The notes beneath the pieces are model-generated. The model did no database searches. It was not told the origin of the DNA and worked only from the letters and a program-made list of their open reading frames with translations. The position numbers were made by a program, and so were the translations under genes. A DNA stretch of 64,000 nt from positions 1,178,001-1,242,000 of the forward strand of contig NZ_CP102250.1 of assembly GCF_025144995.1 (NCBI RefSeq), read 5' to 3'. This document shows positions 32,944 to 42,019 of the stretch, piece by piece; the first letter of the stretch is position 1, and the number at the start of each line of letters is the position of its first letter. The DNA is from Alistipes indistinctus YIT 12060. GTDB lineage: Bacteria; Bacteroidota; Bacteroidia; Bacteroidales; Rikenellaceae.

Positions 32944-34371
32944 ATGAAAAACGCTTTTACCCAAGAGGTCAACCAACTGCTCGTCAAACTCGGACTGCAT
33001 CCCAATGCGGCCGACCTGCTCGACCGCCTCGTAATCATCGTGATTATCCTGCTGATAGCCTGGCTGGCGGATCTGTTCTGCCGCTTCGTGATCGTGGGAG
33101 GGATCGGGCACATTATCAAACATACCAAAGCCAAATGGGACGACGTTTTGCTGCATCCCCAGGTACTGCGCAAACTCACCTATCTAATACCGGTACTGAT
33201 CGTTTACATGCTGCTGCCGCTGGCCCTTTCGGACAAGGCCGAAATCCTCGGCTGGCTCCGCAAGCTCTGCATCATTTACGGCATCGTCGTCGTACTGGTT
33301 TTCATCAACATTTTCCTGAAGGTACTTTTCGGCATCTTCCGCAACCAGGAAGCTTTCCGCGACAAACCGCTCAAAGGACTGGTACAGATCATGCAGGTAG
33401 GACTGGTCTGTATCGGCATTATCCTGACCATAAGCACCCTGCTCAACATATCGCCGCTGCACCTGCTGGCCGGACTGGGGGCTTCGGCCGCCATCCTGAT
33501 GCTGATTTTCAAAGATTCGATACTCGGTTTCGTATCCGGCATCCAATTATCCATCAATGACATGCTCCGGGCCGGAGACTGGATCAGCATGCCCAAATAC
33601 GACGTCGACGGCACCGTCCTCGACGTCTCGCTGACCACCGTCAAGATCGAGAACTTCGACAACACGGTGACCACCATCCCGCCCTACACGCTCACCAGCG
33701 ATTCGTTCAAAAACTGGCGGGCCATGTCCGAATCGGGCGGACGGAGGGTGATGCGCTCGGTAAACATCGACATCAACAGCGTCCGTTTCTGCACGCCCGA
33801 AATGCTGGAAAAATACAAACGCTTCGCGCTGGTACGCGATTACATCGAACAGGAGGAAAACAAGCTGGAGACGCAACGAGCCAAGCTGAACCTCGATCCC
33901 GCAACGACATTCGACACACTGCGGCAAAGCAATATCGGCATTTTCCGGGCTTACCTGAACCTCTATCTCAAAAACCTAAAAGTGGTCAACCACGACCTCA
34001 CCTGCATGGTGCGGCAATTGCAACCCACCGAAACAGGTATCCCGATACAACTCTATTTCTTCTCAAATATCAAGGAGTGGGTCGCTTACGAAGGGGTACA
34101 GGCCGACGTATTCGACCATGTAATGAGCGTTATCCGCGAATTCGACCTCTATATCTACCAAGGCTTTTCGGGGCAGGACCTGCAACAATCCATCTCCGGC
34201 ACAGGTTTCGCAACCGCCCCCGCCCCGTCCCGGAGTAGCGCACTGTCATCCGCTCAGGCGACGGTCACCCCGGCCGATTCTTCCGGAACTTCACCCGCCG
34301 AGATATCCCGACCTGCGCCGCCGGAAACGAAATCTCCCTCCTCGTCCGATCCATCTCCCGCACGGACTTAA
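32944..34371 (+). CDS. MscS-family mechanosensitive channel (YbdG-like)
   Basis: A 475-residue membrane protein. Five membrane segments (VIIVIILLIAWLADLF, LTYLIPVLIVYMLL, LCIIYGIVVVLVF, and IMQVGLVCIGIILT, plus the pore helix) lead to the MscS core: LLAGLGASAAILMLIFKDSILGFVSGIQLS (pore and TM3), then DWISMPKYDVDGTVLDVSLTTVKIENFDNTVTTIPP in the beta domain. The YbdG-like insertion is present at SESGGRRVMRSVNIDI. The C-terminus is an unusual Pro/Ser/Ala-rich tail of about 60 residues. It opens under membrane tension to protect against osmotic shock. It is cotranscribed with nothing obvious; the DUF1080 gene has its own -7 box. Confidence 0.92.
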   Translation: MKNAFTQEVNQLLVKLGLHPNAADLLDRLVIIVIILLIAWLADLFCRFVIVGGIGHIIKHTKAKWDDVLLHPQVLRKLTYLIPVLIVYMLLPLALSDKAEILGWLRKLCIIYGIVVVLVFINIFLKVLFGIFRNQEAFRDKPLKGLVQIMQVGLVCIGIILTISTLLNISPLHLLAGLGASAAILMLIFKDSILGFVSGIQLSINDMLRAGDWISMPKYDVDGTVLDVSLTTVKIENFDNTVTTIPPYTLTSDSFKNWRAMSESGGRRVMRSVNIDINSVRFCTPEMLEKYKRFALVRDYIEQEENKLETQRAKLNLDPATTFDTLRQSNIGIFRAYLNLYLKNLKVVNHDLTCMVRQLQPTETGIPIQLYFFSNIKEWVAYEGVQADVFDHVMSVIREFDLYIYQGFSGQDLQQSISGTGFATAPAPSRSSALSSAQATVTPADSSGTSPAEISRPAPPETKSPSSSDPSPART

Positions 34372-34387
34372 AACCGGAATAAAATCG

Positions 34388-34395
34388 TATCTTTG
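34388..34395 (+). promoter_or_regulatory. -7 box TATCTTTG of the DUF1080 gene
   Basis: A full TAnnTTTG match 29 bases before the ATG at 34424, in the short gap after the MscS gene. No -33 TTTG seen. Confidence 0.5.
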
Positions 34396-34423
34396 GATAG
34401 TGTTAACCCAAAATCCAAAACAT

Positions 34424-35167
34424 ATGAACCGACTATTCCCTCCCGTGACCTTACTGGCATTCTGCCTGTGTACCGGCGCTACCGCACAAACGGCAGCAAA
34501 GACATCCGCAACACCCTCTCCGAAAACAGCTCCGGCCGTGGTCACTCCCGCCCCCGGCGACGTGCTGATCCCGGCACCGTCCGATGCCCAGGTACTGTTC
34601 GACGGCAAAGACCTCGCGCAATGGTGCCGCAAGGACGGTTCACCCGCGGCATGGACCGTCGAGAACGGCGATATGGTCGTCAAGGCCAAAAGCGGAAATA
34701 TCCAGACCAAACGCAATTTCGGGGATTGCCAGCTCCATATCGAATGGTGTACGCCCGAAAACGTATCGGACACCGGCCAATTGCGCAGCAACAGCGGAGT
34801 TTTCCTGCAAAGCCTTTATGAAGTGCAGATCCTGGACAGCTACCTCAACGACACGTACTGGAACGGACAGGCCGGCAGCATCTACAAGCAATACGCGCCG
34901 CTGGTCAACGCAACCAAAGCGCCGGGCCAGTGGAACGTCTACGACATTATCTATACCGCCCCGCGTTTCAACGCCGACGGTTCGCTGCTGTCGGCCGCCC
35001 GGATCACCGTCCTGCAAAACGGCGTTCTGGTCCAGAACAACACCACGATCAAAGGCACGACTTTCCTCGAACATCCCGCCTACACCGCACACGGCGATGC
35101 TCCGATCATGCTGCAGGACCACGGCAATGCCGTCCGCTTCCGCAACATCTGGATCCGGGAACTGTAG
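34424..35167 (+). CDS. DUF1080 protein (3-keto-disaccharide hydrolase fold)
   Basis: A 247-residue exported protein. A signal peptide (LLAFCLCTGATAQ) and a low-complexity linker of about 35 residues are followed by the DUF1080 domain, a jelly-roll related to concanavalin-type lectins: VLFDGKDLAQWCRKDGSPAAWTVENGDMVVKAKSGNIQTK is its opening, and VFLQSLYEVQILDSY and GSIYKQYAP are core blocks. Members cleave 3-keto-glucosides or bind sugars. I start at 34424 because the earlier ATG at 34400 adds eight residues before the signal peptide and lies inside the leader after the -7 box. The DUF5703 gene follows 107 bases later, so the two may act on one substrate. Confidence 0.88.
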   Translation: MNRLFPPVTLLAFCLCTGATAQTAAKTSATPSPKTAPAVVTPAPGDVLIPAPSDAQVLFDGKDLAQWCRKDGSPAAWTVENGDMVVKAKSGNIQTKRNFGDCQLHIEWCTPENVSDTGQLRSNSGVFLQSLYEVQILDSYLNDTYWNGQAGSIYKQYAPLVNATKAPGQWNVYDIIYTAPRFNADGSLLSAARITVLQNGVLVQNNTTIKGTTFLEHPAYTAHGDAPIMLQDHGNAVRFRNIWIREL

Positions 35168-35274
35168 CCCCCGGACAGGGATAAACGTTCCGCGAACGCG
35201 TATAATCCAGACCATCACACCCGGCAGGCACCTATGTAATTTTTCACCCCGTTAACCTTCAAACCCGATTTCCG

Positions 35275-37572
35275 ATGAATATCAGGCCGATTGTTTTTTA
35301 TCTTTTTCTCCTGACCCTGATCCTCACTTTCCCCTGTCTTTCGCAAGCCCAAACCATCGGCGACTACGATGTGGTGTGGCGCTCTCCCTCCTCCGATGCT
35401 TCGGGAGCCATGCCGCTGGGCAACGGCGAACTGGGAATCAACCTGTGGGTGGAACCTTCGGGCGACCTGCTGTTCTACCTCTCCCGGACCGATTCGTGGA
35501 GTGAAACGGGCCGCCTGCTGAAATTGGGTAAAGTCCGGGTCAGCCTGTCGCCCAATCCGTTTGCAGCGGGTTGCGCTTTCACTCAACGGCTCAACCTCCA
35601 ACAGGGAACGATCGAAATCACCGGCGAACAGGGAAAAGAGCGGACGAAACTCACGGTCTTTGCCGATCCCGGCGCGCCAGTATTGCACCTGCTCTGCACA
35701 TCGAGCCGCCCGGTAAATGTCACGGCCACTTCGGAACCGTGGCGCACCGCGCCGTACGACATTCCCAAAGAGGACAGCCTGCTGGGGATCAACTCTGCAT
35801 GGCCGCGCACAGGTACCTACGATTACACACAGGCGGTAGAATCAGCCGACCAGACCCTGTCCGATCCCGATGCCGTGGTGTGGTACCACCGCAACGAACA
35901 CTCGACCTATCCGCTGACGCTCGACCTGATGGAACTGCATTCGCTCGCGTCCCGGTTCGACGATCCGCTGCTGCACCGAACTTTCGGGGTGCGGATGAGC
36001 GGCGCGGGATTCGTCAAGCGATCGCCGCTGGAGATCGCCACCGCCTGGCCGGTCAAGCATTTCGACCTGCGGCTGGTAACCTGTACCGCACAAACACCCG
36101 ATATCGCGACCTGGGAACAGCAGCTCCGGGCAACCGAGCGGAGTGCGGCAAACGGCAGGAAGGCTCTGGCAGCCAACCGGCAATGGTGGAAAAATTTCTG
36201 GGACAAAAGCTTCATCTTCGTCGAAACGCCGGACATAGACACGGGATTCCGCATCACACAATCCTATTTGCTGCAAAGCTGGATGTCGGCCTGCGGCGGC
36301 CGGGGAGCCTACCCGATCAAATTCAACGGGGGTATCTTTACGGTCGACCCGGTCTTTACCGACACGAAAATCAGGGCGAATGCCGATCACCGCAACTGGG
36401 GCGGCGACTACTGGTGGCAGAATACCCGGCTGATGTACTACCCAATGCTCGCCTCGAGCGATTTTGAAATGATGCTGCCGCTGTTCAGATTCTATCAGGA
36501 CCGCCTGGCCTCTTTCCGCACGATTGCAAACGAATATATGGATGCCGAGGGTGCGGTAATCCCTGAAACGTCGTCGATCTTCGGCCTCTACCGTCCCGGC
36601 GACTACGGCTGGGACCGAACCGGACGGCAGAAAGGCGACATCCGGAACATGTATGTCCGCCATGCCTGGAACGGCAGTCTGGAATTGGTATCGATGATGC
36701 TCGATTACTACGACTATACTGGCGATACGGCATTCGTCCGGACACGACTGGTTCCGGTAGCCACCGAAGTGCTGCGCTACTTCGACACCAAATTTCCCAA
36801 GGATGCCGACGGCACGATCCGCATCACGCCGACCCAGGCGCTCGAAACCTACTGGTACGACATGGTCAACGACCTGCCCTGCGTAGCCGGACTGCACGCC
36901 GTGCTGCCCCGGCTGCTGGCGCTGCCGCACGGAACGGCCGCCCTTCCGGAGCAGGCCCGCTGGAACCGGATGCAACGGCAACTGCCGCCGATGCCCGTTG
37001 AAATACGCGACGGACAAAAGCGATTCGCCCCGGCCGAACAGTACGACCCGAAAAAGAACAATACGGAAGTACCGGAGCTTTACGGCGTCTTCCCGTTCGA
37101 CCTATGCAATTTCACCACGCCCGACGCACAAATCGGAATCGACACCTACAACGCCCGTACCGAACGCGGTTTCTACGGTTGGCGGCAGGACGGCCAGATG
37201 GCCGCCCTGCTCGGGCTGACCGAGCAAGCCGCCGAATGCCTCGCGCACAAGACCGAGAATTCGCACCCGAATCACCGTTTCCCGGCCTACTGGGGGCCCA
37301 ATTTCGACTGGACTCCGGACCAGAACCACGGAGGCAACCTGCTCACCACCCTGCAAACTATGGTCCTGCAAAGCCACGGCAACAGCGTCTACCTGCTGCC
37401 AGCATTTCCCAAACGCTGGAACGTACGTTTCAGGTTGCACACACGGGGAAGAGGCATCGCAGAAGGCTCCTACCGCAACGGAAAATGGGAAACGGAACCG
37501 GCACTGAAAGGTGCATCCGGTTACACGTTGAAAAGCGCCCCAGGTTTCGAACGGGCGCGTGAAATCGAATGA
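35275..37572 (+). CDS. DUF5703 glycosidase-like protein with (alpha/alpha)6 domain
   Basis: A 765-residue exported protein. After the signal peptide (LTLILTFPCLSQAQ), the opening YDVVWRSPSSDASGAMPLGNGELGINLWVE is the DUF5703 N-terminal beta domain. From about residue 290 the sequence is a six-hairpin-type toroid: WWKNFWDKSF, GFRITQSYLLQSWMSACGG, HRNWGGDYWWQNTRLMYYPMLAS and TQALETYWYDMVNDLPCVAGL. The layout resembles GH95/GH65-like hydrolases, but I cannot name a catalytic pair with confidence; Glu and Asp residues in ALETYWYDMVND are candidates. It may remove alpha-linked sugars in the periplasm. It lies 107 bases after the DUF1080 gene. Confidence 0.8.
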   Translation: MNIRPIVFYLFLLTLILTFPCLSQAQTIGDYDVVWRSPSSDASGAMPLGNGELGINLWVEPSGDLLFYLSRTDSWSETGRLLKLGKVRVSLSPNPFAAGCAFTQRLNLQQGTIEITGEQGKERTKLTVFADPGAPVLHLLCTSSRPVNVTATSEPWRTAPYDIPKEDSLLGINSAWPRTGTYDYTQAVESADQTLSDPDAVVWYHRNEHSTYPLTLDLMELHSLASRFDDPLLHRTFGVRMSGAGFVKRSPLEIATAWPVKHFDLRLVTCTAQTPDIATWEQQLRATERSAANGRKALAANRQWWKNFWDKSFIFVETPDIDTGFRITQSYLLQSWMSACGGRGAYPIKFNGGIFTVDPVFTDTKIRANADHRNWGGDYWWQNTRLMYYPMLASSDFEMMLPLFRFYQDRLASFRTIANEYMDAEGAVIPETSSIFGLYRPGDYGWDRTGRQKGDIRNMYVRHAWNGSLELVSMMLDYYDYTGDTAFVRTRLVPVATEVLRYFDTKFPKDADGTIRITPTQALETYWYDMVNDLPCVAGLHAVLPRLLALPHGTAALPEQARWNRMQRQLPPMPVEIRDGQKRFAPAEQYDPKKNNTEVPELYGVFPFDLCNFTTPDAQIGIDTYNARTERGFYGWRQDGQMAALLGLTEQAAECLAHKTENSHPNHRFPAYWGPNFDWTPDQNHGGNLLTTLQTMVLQSHGNSVYLLPAFPKRWNVRFRLHTRGRGIAEGSYRNGKWETEPALKGASGYTLKSAPGFERAREIE

Positions 37573-37690
37573 AATATCCGACGACGATCCTCAGCCTGTG
37601 ATTTTCTGTCCCCGATGAACCTTCCGTTCACCGACCGACGCGGAATCGCCAACACGATCGAAGCATCTCTCAACTGCCGGTACCGGGTTA

Positions 37691-37736
37691 AACCTCATGT
37701 TATAGATTTACTATAATATTAACCCCTATAGAGGTT
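37691..37736. repeat. Nested inverted repeats between convergent genes
   Basis: Outer arms AACCTC (37691-37696) and GAGGTT (37731-37736) enclose an inner hairpin TTATAG-ATTTA-CTATAA (37700-37716). It lies in the gap between the DUF5703 gene and mltG and may act as a weak terminator for one or both. Confidence 0.35.
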
Positions 37737-37746
37737 CCGGTTCGAT

Positions 37747-38781
37747 TCAGCGGATCCCCCGCCGGTTCAATGCACGGGCATAGGCCTGCGCATTGCGGTT
37801 GTGTTCGGCCAACGTCCGAGCAAAGGCATGCGCGCCGGACAGGTCGTCTTTCGCACAGAAATAGAGGTAATCGTGGTTCTCGAAATCGACAACGCCGTCC
37901 AACGCATCGATCGACGGCATACAGATCGGACCGGGCGGTAACCCGGGATATTTGTAGGTATTGTACGGAGAATCGACCTCGAGATGGCGGTTCAGCACCC
38001 GCCGGAGCGCAAAATCTCCTACCGCGTACTTTACCGTCGGATCGGCCTGCAGCGGCATACCCCGCTTCAAGCGGTTGACATAAACCCCGGCCACGCGCGG
38101 CATTTCATTCTTGCGCTTGGTCTCCTCATAAACAATGGAAGCGAGGATATACGCCTGCTGCCGCGTCAAGCCGCTGCGCGAAAGCTTCGCATCGCGCGAT
38201 GTCCAGAATTTGTCGGACTCCTGCCGCATGCGTTGCAGGAATGTATCGGGAGAGGTATTCCAGAAGAATTCGTACGTATTGGGAATACAGAGCGTCAGGA
38301 TCGTCTGTGGCGTAAGGCCGTATACCCGGGCAAGCGAATCGGAGGTCAGCGCCGCGAGCCATGCGGCGGAATCGGGTTCGAGCTTACGCGCGAGGACACC
38401 GGCCAACCGGTCAGGTGTCCGGATGTTGTTGAACGTCACACGTACCGGAACTTGCCACCCAAGACGCAGCATACGGACCGTACGCACGTAACTCATCCCC
38501 TCTTTGAGCTCGTACCGCCCCGCCTTCAGTGGCGTATCAAGCCCGTGACGGCGTGCCATACGGGCAAAAGCCGTTTCGTTGCGCAATACCTCGTGACGGC
38601 GCAAAGAGTCCATCAGCTGGGTAAAACTCGCGCCGGTCGGAACATAAACCACACCGCTGCGCTCCACCGCGGTCGCCCAGTAATAGCGGCCCAGCGAAAG
38701 CCCCGCTGCCCCCAGCACGGTTACGATAAGTATTAGGCTGCCGAGCAGCACCCACCCTTTGCGGTTCAATCTCTTTTTCAT
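37747..38781 (-). CDS. mltG: Endolytic transglycosylase MltG
   Basis: A 344-residue protein with one N-terminal membrane anchor (VLLGSLILIVTVLGAAGLS), a LysM-like N-domain (PTGASFTQLMDSLRRHEVL) and the MltG catalytic domain: LASIVYEETKRKNEMPRVAGVYVNRLKRGMPLQADPTVKYAVG, then YNTYKYPGLPPGPICMPS. The Glu residues in VYEET contain the catalytic acid. It cuts nascent glycan strands at the inner membrane and sets their length. I start at 38781 (MKKRLNRKGW); the longer frame to 38919 overlaps a -7 box at 38917 and is basic, Pro-rich and not protein-like. Confidence 0.93.
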   Translation of the reverse strand: MKKRLNRKGWVLLGSLILIVTVLGAAGLSLGRYYWATAVERSGVVYVPTGASFTQLMDSLRRHEVLRNETAFARMARRHGLDTPLKAGRYELKEGMSYVRTVRMLRLGWQVPVRVTFNNIRTPDRLAGVLARKLEPDSAAWLAALTSDSLARVYGLTPQTILTLCIPNTYEFFWNTSPDTFLQRMRQESDKFWTSRDAKLSRSGLTRQQAYILASIVYEETKRKNEMPRVAGVYVNRLKRGMPLQADPTVKYAVGDFALRRVLNRHLEVDSPYNTYKYPGLPPGPICMPSIDALDGVVDFENHDYLYFCAKDDLSGAHAFARTLAEHNRNAQAYARALNRRGIR

Positions 38782-38916
38782 CCGTTTGTCCGTTTGTTTT
38801 TTCGTTCGGGCAACCGTTCTCCAACGCGCTGCAAAAGCCCGGCCCGGATCGGGAAATTCCGTCCACTCCCGGTTACAGGATATGACCGCCGGAATATTAC
38901 CGGGCCGTTTCCGCTG

Positions 38917-38924
38917 CAAATGTA
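38917..38924 (-). promoter_or_regulatory. -7 box TACATTTG of mltG
   Basis: A full TAnnTTTG match on the minus strand, about 135 bases before the mltG ATG at 38781. No -33 box at the consensus distance. Confidence 0.45.
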
Positions 38925-38953
38925 GGAAAAAAGAGGATTACGACGGGAAATTG

Positions 38954-38985
38954 TTTGGCGAATGGGATAAAATTGCCTACTTTTG
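38954..38985 (+). promoter_or_regulatory. Consensus promoter of the SRP RNA gene
   Basis: TTTG (38954-38957), 20 bases, TACTTTTG (38978-38985): full match to the Bacteroidetes housekeeping consensus, placed 4 bases before the RNA. Confidence 0.8.
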
Positions 38986-38989
38986 TACC

Positions 38990-39092
38990 GGGTAAGTCTT
39001 ATACGACCAGCTCCTGCTGAATCCCCCAGGGTCGGAAGACAGCAAGGGTAGGCGGTTGTAGCGGTGCGATATAAGTAGCTTACCCATTTTTT
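38990..39092 (+). ncRNA. ffs: Signal recognition particle RNA (small bacterial type)
   Basis: The ends pair (GGGTAAG 38990-38996 with CTTACCC 39079-39085). The apical part holds GGGTCGGAAGACAGCAAGGGTAG: a GTC-GGAA-GAC tetraloop hairpin followed by the asymmetric AGCA...A loop bound by Ffh. A T6 run follows (39087-39092) as terminator. The RNA forms the SRP core with Ffh and directs membrane proteins to the translocon. Confidence 0.92.
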
Positions 39093-39137
39093 ATTTCGGC
39101 AATTTGCGGTAACTTAGGGCCGTTTAACCCTGACTCC

Positions 39138-39740
39138 ATGCTGATCAGAATTTATCCGGAAAATCCCAACGAGAAGGCGATAGCCCAAGTGGTGGATATC
39201 CTGCGCCGCGACGGTGTGATCGTCTATCCGACCGACAGCGTCTATGCTTTCGGCTGCTCGCTGCACAGTACCCGCGCGATCGAGCGCATCCGCACGCTGA
39301 CCGGCAAGCAGGGCGACGATTTTTCGATCATCTGCCACGATCTGAGCGGCATCGCCGCTTATGCGCGTGTAGACACGCCCACGTTCAAGCTGATGAAACG
39401 GAATCTTCCGGGTCCCTTTACCTTCCTGCTCAGTGCGTCGAACAAAGTCCCCGACAAATTCCTCGACCGCAAAAAGACGGTCGGCGTCCGGATCCCTGCG
39501 AACGGCATCCCGCTGGCCATCGTCGAGGCATTGGGCAATCCGTTGGTGACCGCCTCTGTCAAAACCCCCGGTCCCGAAACCGAATACACGACCGATCCCT
39601 CGCTGATTTACGAACGCTACGGCGACCGCGTCGACATGGTGGTCGACGGAGGCTACGGCAACGCCGAGCCGAGCACGATCGTCGATTGCACGGGCGATGA
39701 GCCCGAGATCATACGCGAAGGGATCGGCGAACTGATATAA
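39138..39740 (+). CDS. YrdC/Sua5/YciO family protein (threonylcarbamoyl-AMP synthase type)
   Basis: A 200-residue protein of the YrdC fold. Conserved sequence is visible at VIVYPTDSVYAFGC (ATP/substrate site), at SIICHDLSGIA, at LPGPFTFLLSAS and at VGVRIPANGIP. YrdC/TsaC enzymes make the threonylcarbamoyl-adenylate used for the t6A modification of tRNA. The CHDLS element and the lack of the KRP-type basic loop put this copy closer to the YciO subgroup, whose role is less certain. It follows the SRP RNA by about 45 bases and is followed at 12 bases by the DUF4199 gene. I leave the symbol empty because TsaC and YciO cannot be told apart with confidence here. Confidence 0.88.
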   Translation: MLIRIYPENPNEKAIAQVVDILRRDGVIVYPTDSVYAFGCSLHSTRAIERIRTLTGKQGDDFSIICHDLSGIAAYARVDTPTFKLMKRNLPGPFTFLLSASNKVPDKFLDRKKTVGVRIPANGIPLAIVEALGNPLVTASVKTPGPETEYTTDPSLIYERYGDRVDMVVDGGYGNAEPSTIVDCTGDEPEIIREGIGELI

Positions 39741-39751
39741 CAAACGACATC

Positions 39752-40366
39752 ATGACACCGAACCATACTCAAAATTCTGTCCCGGTCGATCCGAACCGCA
39801 AAAAGCTGGTCTGGAAAGAGGCCGCTACGGGCGGGCTGTACCTCGGCCTGGCACTGGTCGCCGTGATGGTGATCAGCTACCTCGGGCGCATGGACGCCAC
39901 CCTCTCCTGGGTGCCGGGCCTGCTGAATTTCGCCGCACTGGTGCTCTTCATCCTTTTCTACGCGCGCAAAGTCTCCCACTATTACGCTTCGACGGGATTT
40001 TACTATCCGCAAAGCCTGGCGTTCATCCTCAAGATGATGCTCTTCGCCGGGGTCCTGGCGGGCGTCGGACAATTCATCCTGCAAAATTACGTCGATCCCG
40101 GTTACTACACCTCCGTAATCGAAACGACGCTTAAGGAGAGCGGCTTTAAAGAGGAGGACATCAGCCTGACGATGGAAACCGGCGTAATGAGAAATCCTAT
40201 CGTCATGGCACTGAGCGGCGCAATCAGCATGCTGCTTTACGGCGGCATGATCGGGCTCGTCGTATCGGCATTCGTCAAACGGCCGCCGGCAGCTCCCGCA
40301 CCCAAGCAGGAACCGGACCCGTCCGATTCAAATCCTGGTAATTCCACTTCCCATGGCAACGACTAA
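39752..40366 (+). CDS. DUF4199 membrane protein
   Basis: A 204-residue membrane protein. After a charged N-terminus come four hydrophobic segments: LYLGLALVAVMVISYLG, LLNFAALVLFILF, LKMMLFAGVLAGVG and LSGAISMLLYGGMIGLVVSAF. The middle loop (FYYPQSLAF and VDPGYYTSVIETTLKESG) is a known DUF4199 feature. The C-terminal 30 residues are Pro/Ser/Asn-rich. It overlaps the glycosyltransferase gene by 14 bases and is part of the DUF4199-GT2-DUF4293 arrangement seen in Bacteroidetes. Function unknown; it may help the lipid-linked sugar transfer of its neighbour. Confidence 0.85.
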   Translation: MTPNHTQNSVPVDPNRKKLVWKEAATGGLYLGLALVAVMVISYLGRMDATLSWVPGLLNFAALVLFILFYARKVSHYYASTGFYYPQSLAFILKMMLFAGVLAGVGQFILQNYVDPGYYTSVIETTLKESGFKEEDISLTMETGVMRNPIVMALSGAISMLLYGGMIGLVVSAFVKRPPAAPAPKQEPDPSDSNPGNSTSHGND

Positions 40367-41465
40367 TCCCGACATCTCCGTAGTAGTCCCGCTGTACAAC
40401 GAGCAGGAGTCGCTTCCCGAACTGCTCGCGTGGATCCGGCGTGTGATGGAAGCCAACAGCTACTCGTTCGAGGTGATTTTCATCGACGACGGCAGCAGTG
40501 ACAATTCGTGGAACATCGTCCGTTCGCTGCGGCGCAACGATCCGAACGTCCGGGGAATCCGTTTCCGCCGCAATTACGGCAAATCGGCCGCGCTCTATTG
40601 CGGATTCGAAGCCGCACGGGGGAACGTGGTCATCACGATGGACGCAGACCTGCAGGACTCGCCCGACGAAATTCCGGAGCTCTACCGCATGATCACGCTC
40701 GAGCGCTACGACCTGGTGAGCGGTTGGAAAAAGCAGCGCCACGATCCGCTGGGCAAAACCCTGCCGAGCAAATTCTTCAACTTCTGTGCTCGCACCGCTT
40801 CGGGTATCCGCCTGCACGACTTCAACTGCGGTCTGAAAGCCTACCGCAATAAAGTGGTCAAAAGCATCGAAGTTTACGGCGAAATGCATCGGTTTATTCC
40901 GCTGCTGGCCAAAAGCGCCGGTTTCCGGCAAATCGGGGAGAAGGTCGTCCAGCACCGCGCACGCAAGTACGGGGTGTCGAAGTTCGGCTGGGAACGCATG
41001 ATCAAAGGGTACCTGGATCTGGTAACGGTCATGTTCATGTCGAAATTCGGCAAAAGCCCGATGTACTTTTTCGGAGGGCTGGGTACCCTGATGTTCCTCG
41101 TGGGCGGGAGTACGGCTATCGCACTGATCGCCGACAAACTTTACAAACAGGCCCATGCGCTGCCGATCCGGGGCGTAACCGACCAACCGCTGTTTTTCAT
41201 CGCGATTACCGCCGTGATCATCGGCGTACAATTATTCCTCGCCGGATTTCTGGGCGAACTGATCGGACGAAACTCTGGCGAACGGAACCGTTACCTGATC
41301 GACGAAAGGATCGAGGCGGGAGAGAGTCAAGACGCCGATACGGAAACCCCGACTACGGCGCCATCCGAACGCAAAAAGTCCGGCAGCAAAAACATGGCGC
41401 CACCTCCCGGCAGTAACGATATACCATCCCCCGCACAGACAGAGCGGGACTTGTTTTCGATCTAA
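40353..41465 (+). CDS. Family 2 glycosyltransferase, polyprenyl-phosphate sugar synthase type
   Basis: A 370-residue enzyme. The GT2 fold opens with ISVVVPLYNEQESLPE; VIFIDDGSSD and TMDADLQDSPDE (DAD at 97-99) are the nucleotide-sugar and metal sites. RKYGVSKFGWERM is the DPM1/GtrB motif. Two membrane segments (FFGGLGTLMFLVGGSTAIALIA and FFIAITAVIIGVQLFLAGFLGELI) follow. It would move a sugar from UDP or GDP to undecaprenyl phosphate on the inner membrane. A charged, Ser/Pro-rich tail of about 60 residues is extra. The start overlaps the DUF4199 gene by 14 bases; the DUF4293 gene follows 36 bases later. Confidence 0.9.
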   Translation: MATTNPDISVVVPLYNEQESLPELLAWIRRVMEANSYSFEVIFIDDGSSDNSWNIVRSLRRNDPNVRGIRFRRNYGKSAALYCGFEAARGNVVITMDADLQDSPDEIPELYRMITLERYDLVSGWKKQRHDPLGKTLPSKFFNFCARTASGIRLHDFNCGLKAYRNKVVKSIEVYGEMHRFIPLLAKSAGFRQIGEKVVQHRARKYGVSKFGWERMIKGYLDLVTVMFMSKFGKSPMYFFGGLGTLMFLVGGSTAIALIADKLYKQAHALPIRGVTDQPLFFIAITAVIIGVQLFLAGFLGELIGRNSGERNRYLIDERIEAGESQDADTETPTTAPSERKKSGSKNMAPPPGSNDIPSPAQTERDLFSI

Positions 41466-41501
41466 AAACACTAACCCATTTCCACTTAACCGGTTTTCAC
41501 C

Positions 41502-41960
41502 ATGATCCAACGAGTCCAGACCTTATACCTGCTGATCGCCGCCATCTTCACGGGTATTTTGTTATTCATGCCGATGGCCTCCTTCTGCGGCGTAGTTTTG
41601 GCAGGCGACCTTACAGCGTGGCAGATCGAATTGACCGATGCCGCCGGCAATACGCTGATTCAACCGATTCACCTTCTCGGAATCCTGTTACTTTGTGCCG
41701 CGCTACTACCCTTAATCACGATCTTTCTCTTCCGGAAACGCAAATTGCAAATGCGGCTATGCCTGATCGAAGTCTGTTTATTGATCGCTTCGTTCGGCAC
41801 TTTCGCTTACTACTACACGCAGCAGAACAACGACGAAATGGAAAAAACGGTTTCACCGCTGCTGTTCCTGTTGATCGTAGCCATCGCCTCTGTGCTGATG
41901 GCACGCTGGCGTATCGCCAAGGACGAAGCGCTCGTCCGCTCGCTGGACCGCATCCGCTAA
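41502..41960 (+). CDS. DUF4293 membrane protein
   Basis: A 152-residue membrane protein beginning MIQRVQTLYLLIAAIFTG, the characteristic DUF4293 start. Four segments follow (LLFMPMASFCGVVLAG, LLGILLLCAALLPLI, LIEVCLLIASFGTFAY and LLFLLIVAIASVLMA), with the short basic end RIAKDEALVRSLDRIR also typical. In Bacteroidetes it often ends this small operon. Role unknown. A 21-base-pair hairpin 60 bases downstream terminates the transcript. Confidence 0.88.
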   Translation: MIQRVQTLYLLIAAIFTGILLFMPMASFCGVVLAGDLTAWQIELTDAAGNTLIQPIHLLGILLLCAALLPLITIFLFRKRKLQMRLCLIEVCLLIASFGTFAYYYTQQNNDEMEKTVSPLLFLLIVAIASVLMARWRIAKDEALVRSLDRIR

Positions 41961-42019
41961 ACGTTCCGGCAAAGAACCCCGGCAAAAAAATCAACGATTA
42001 GAGATTTCCCGAATTTACC

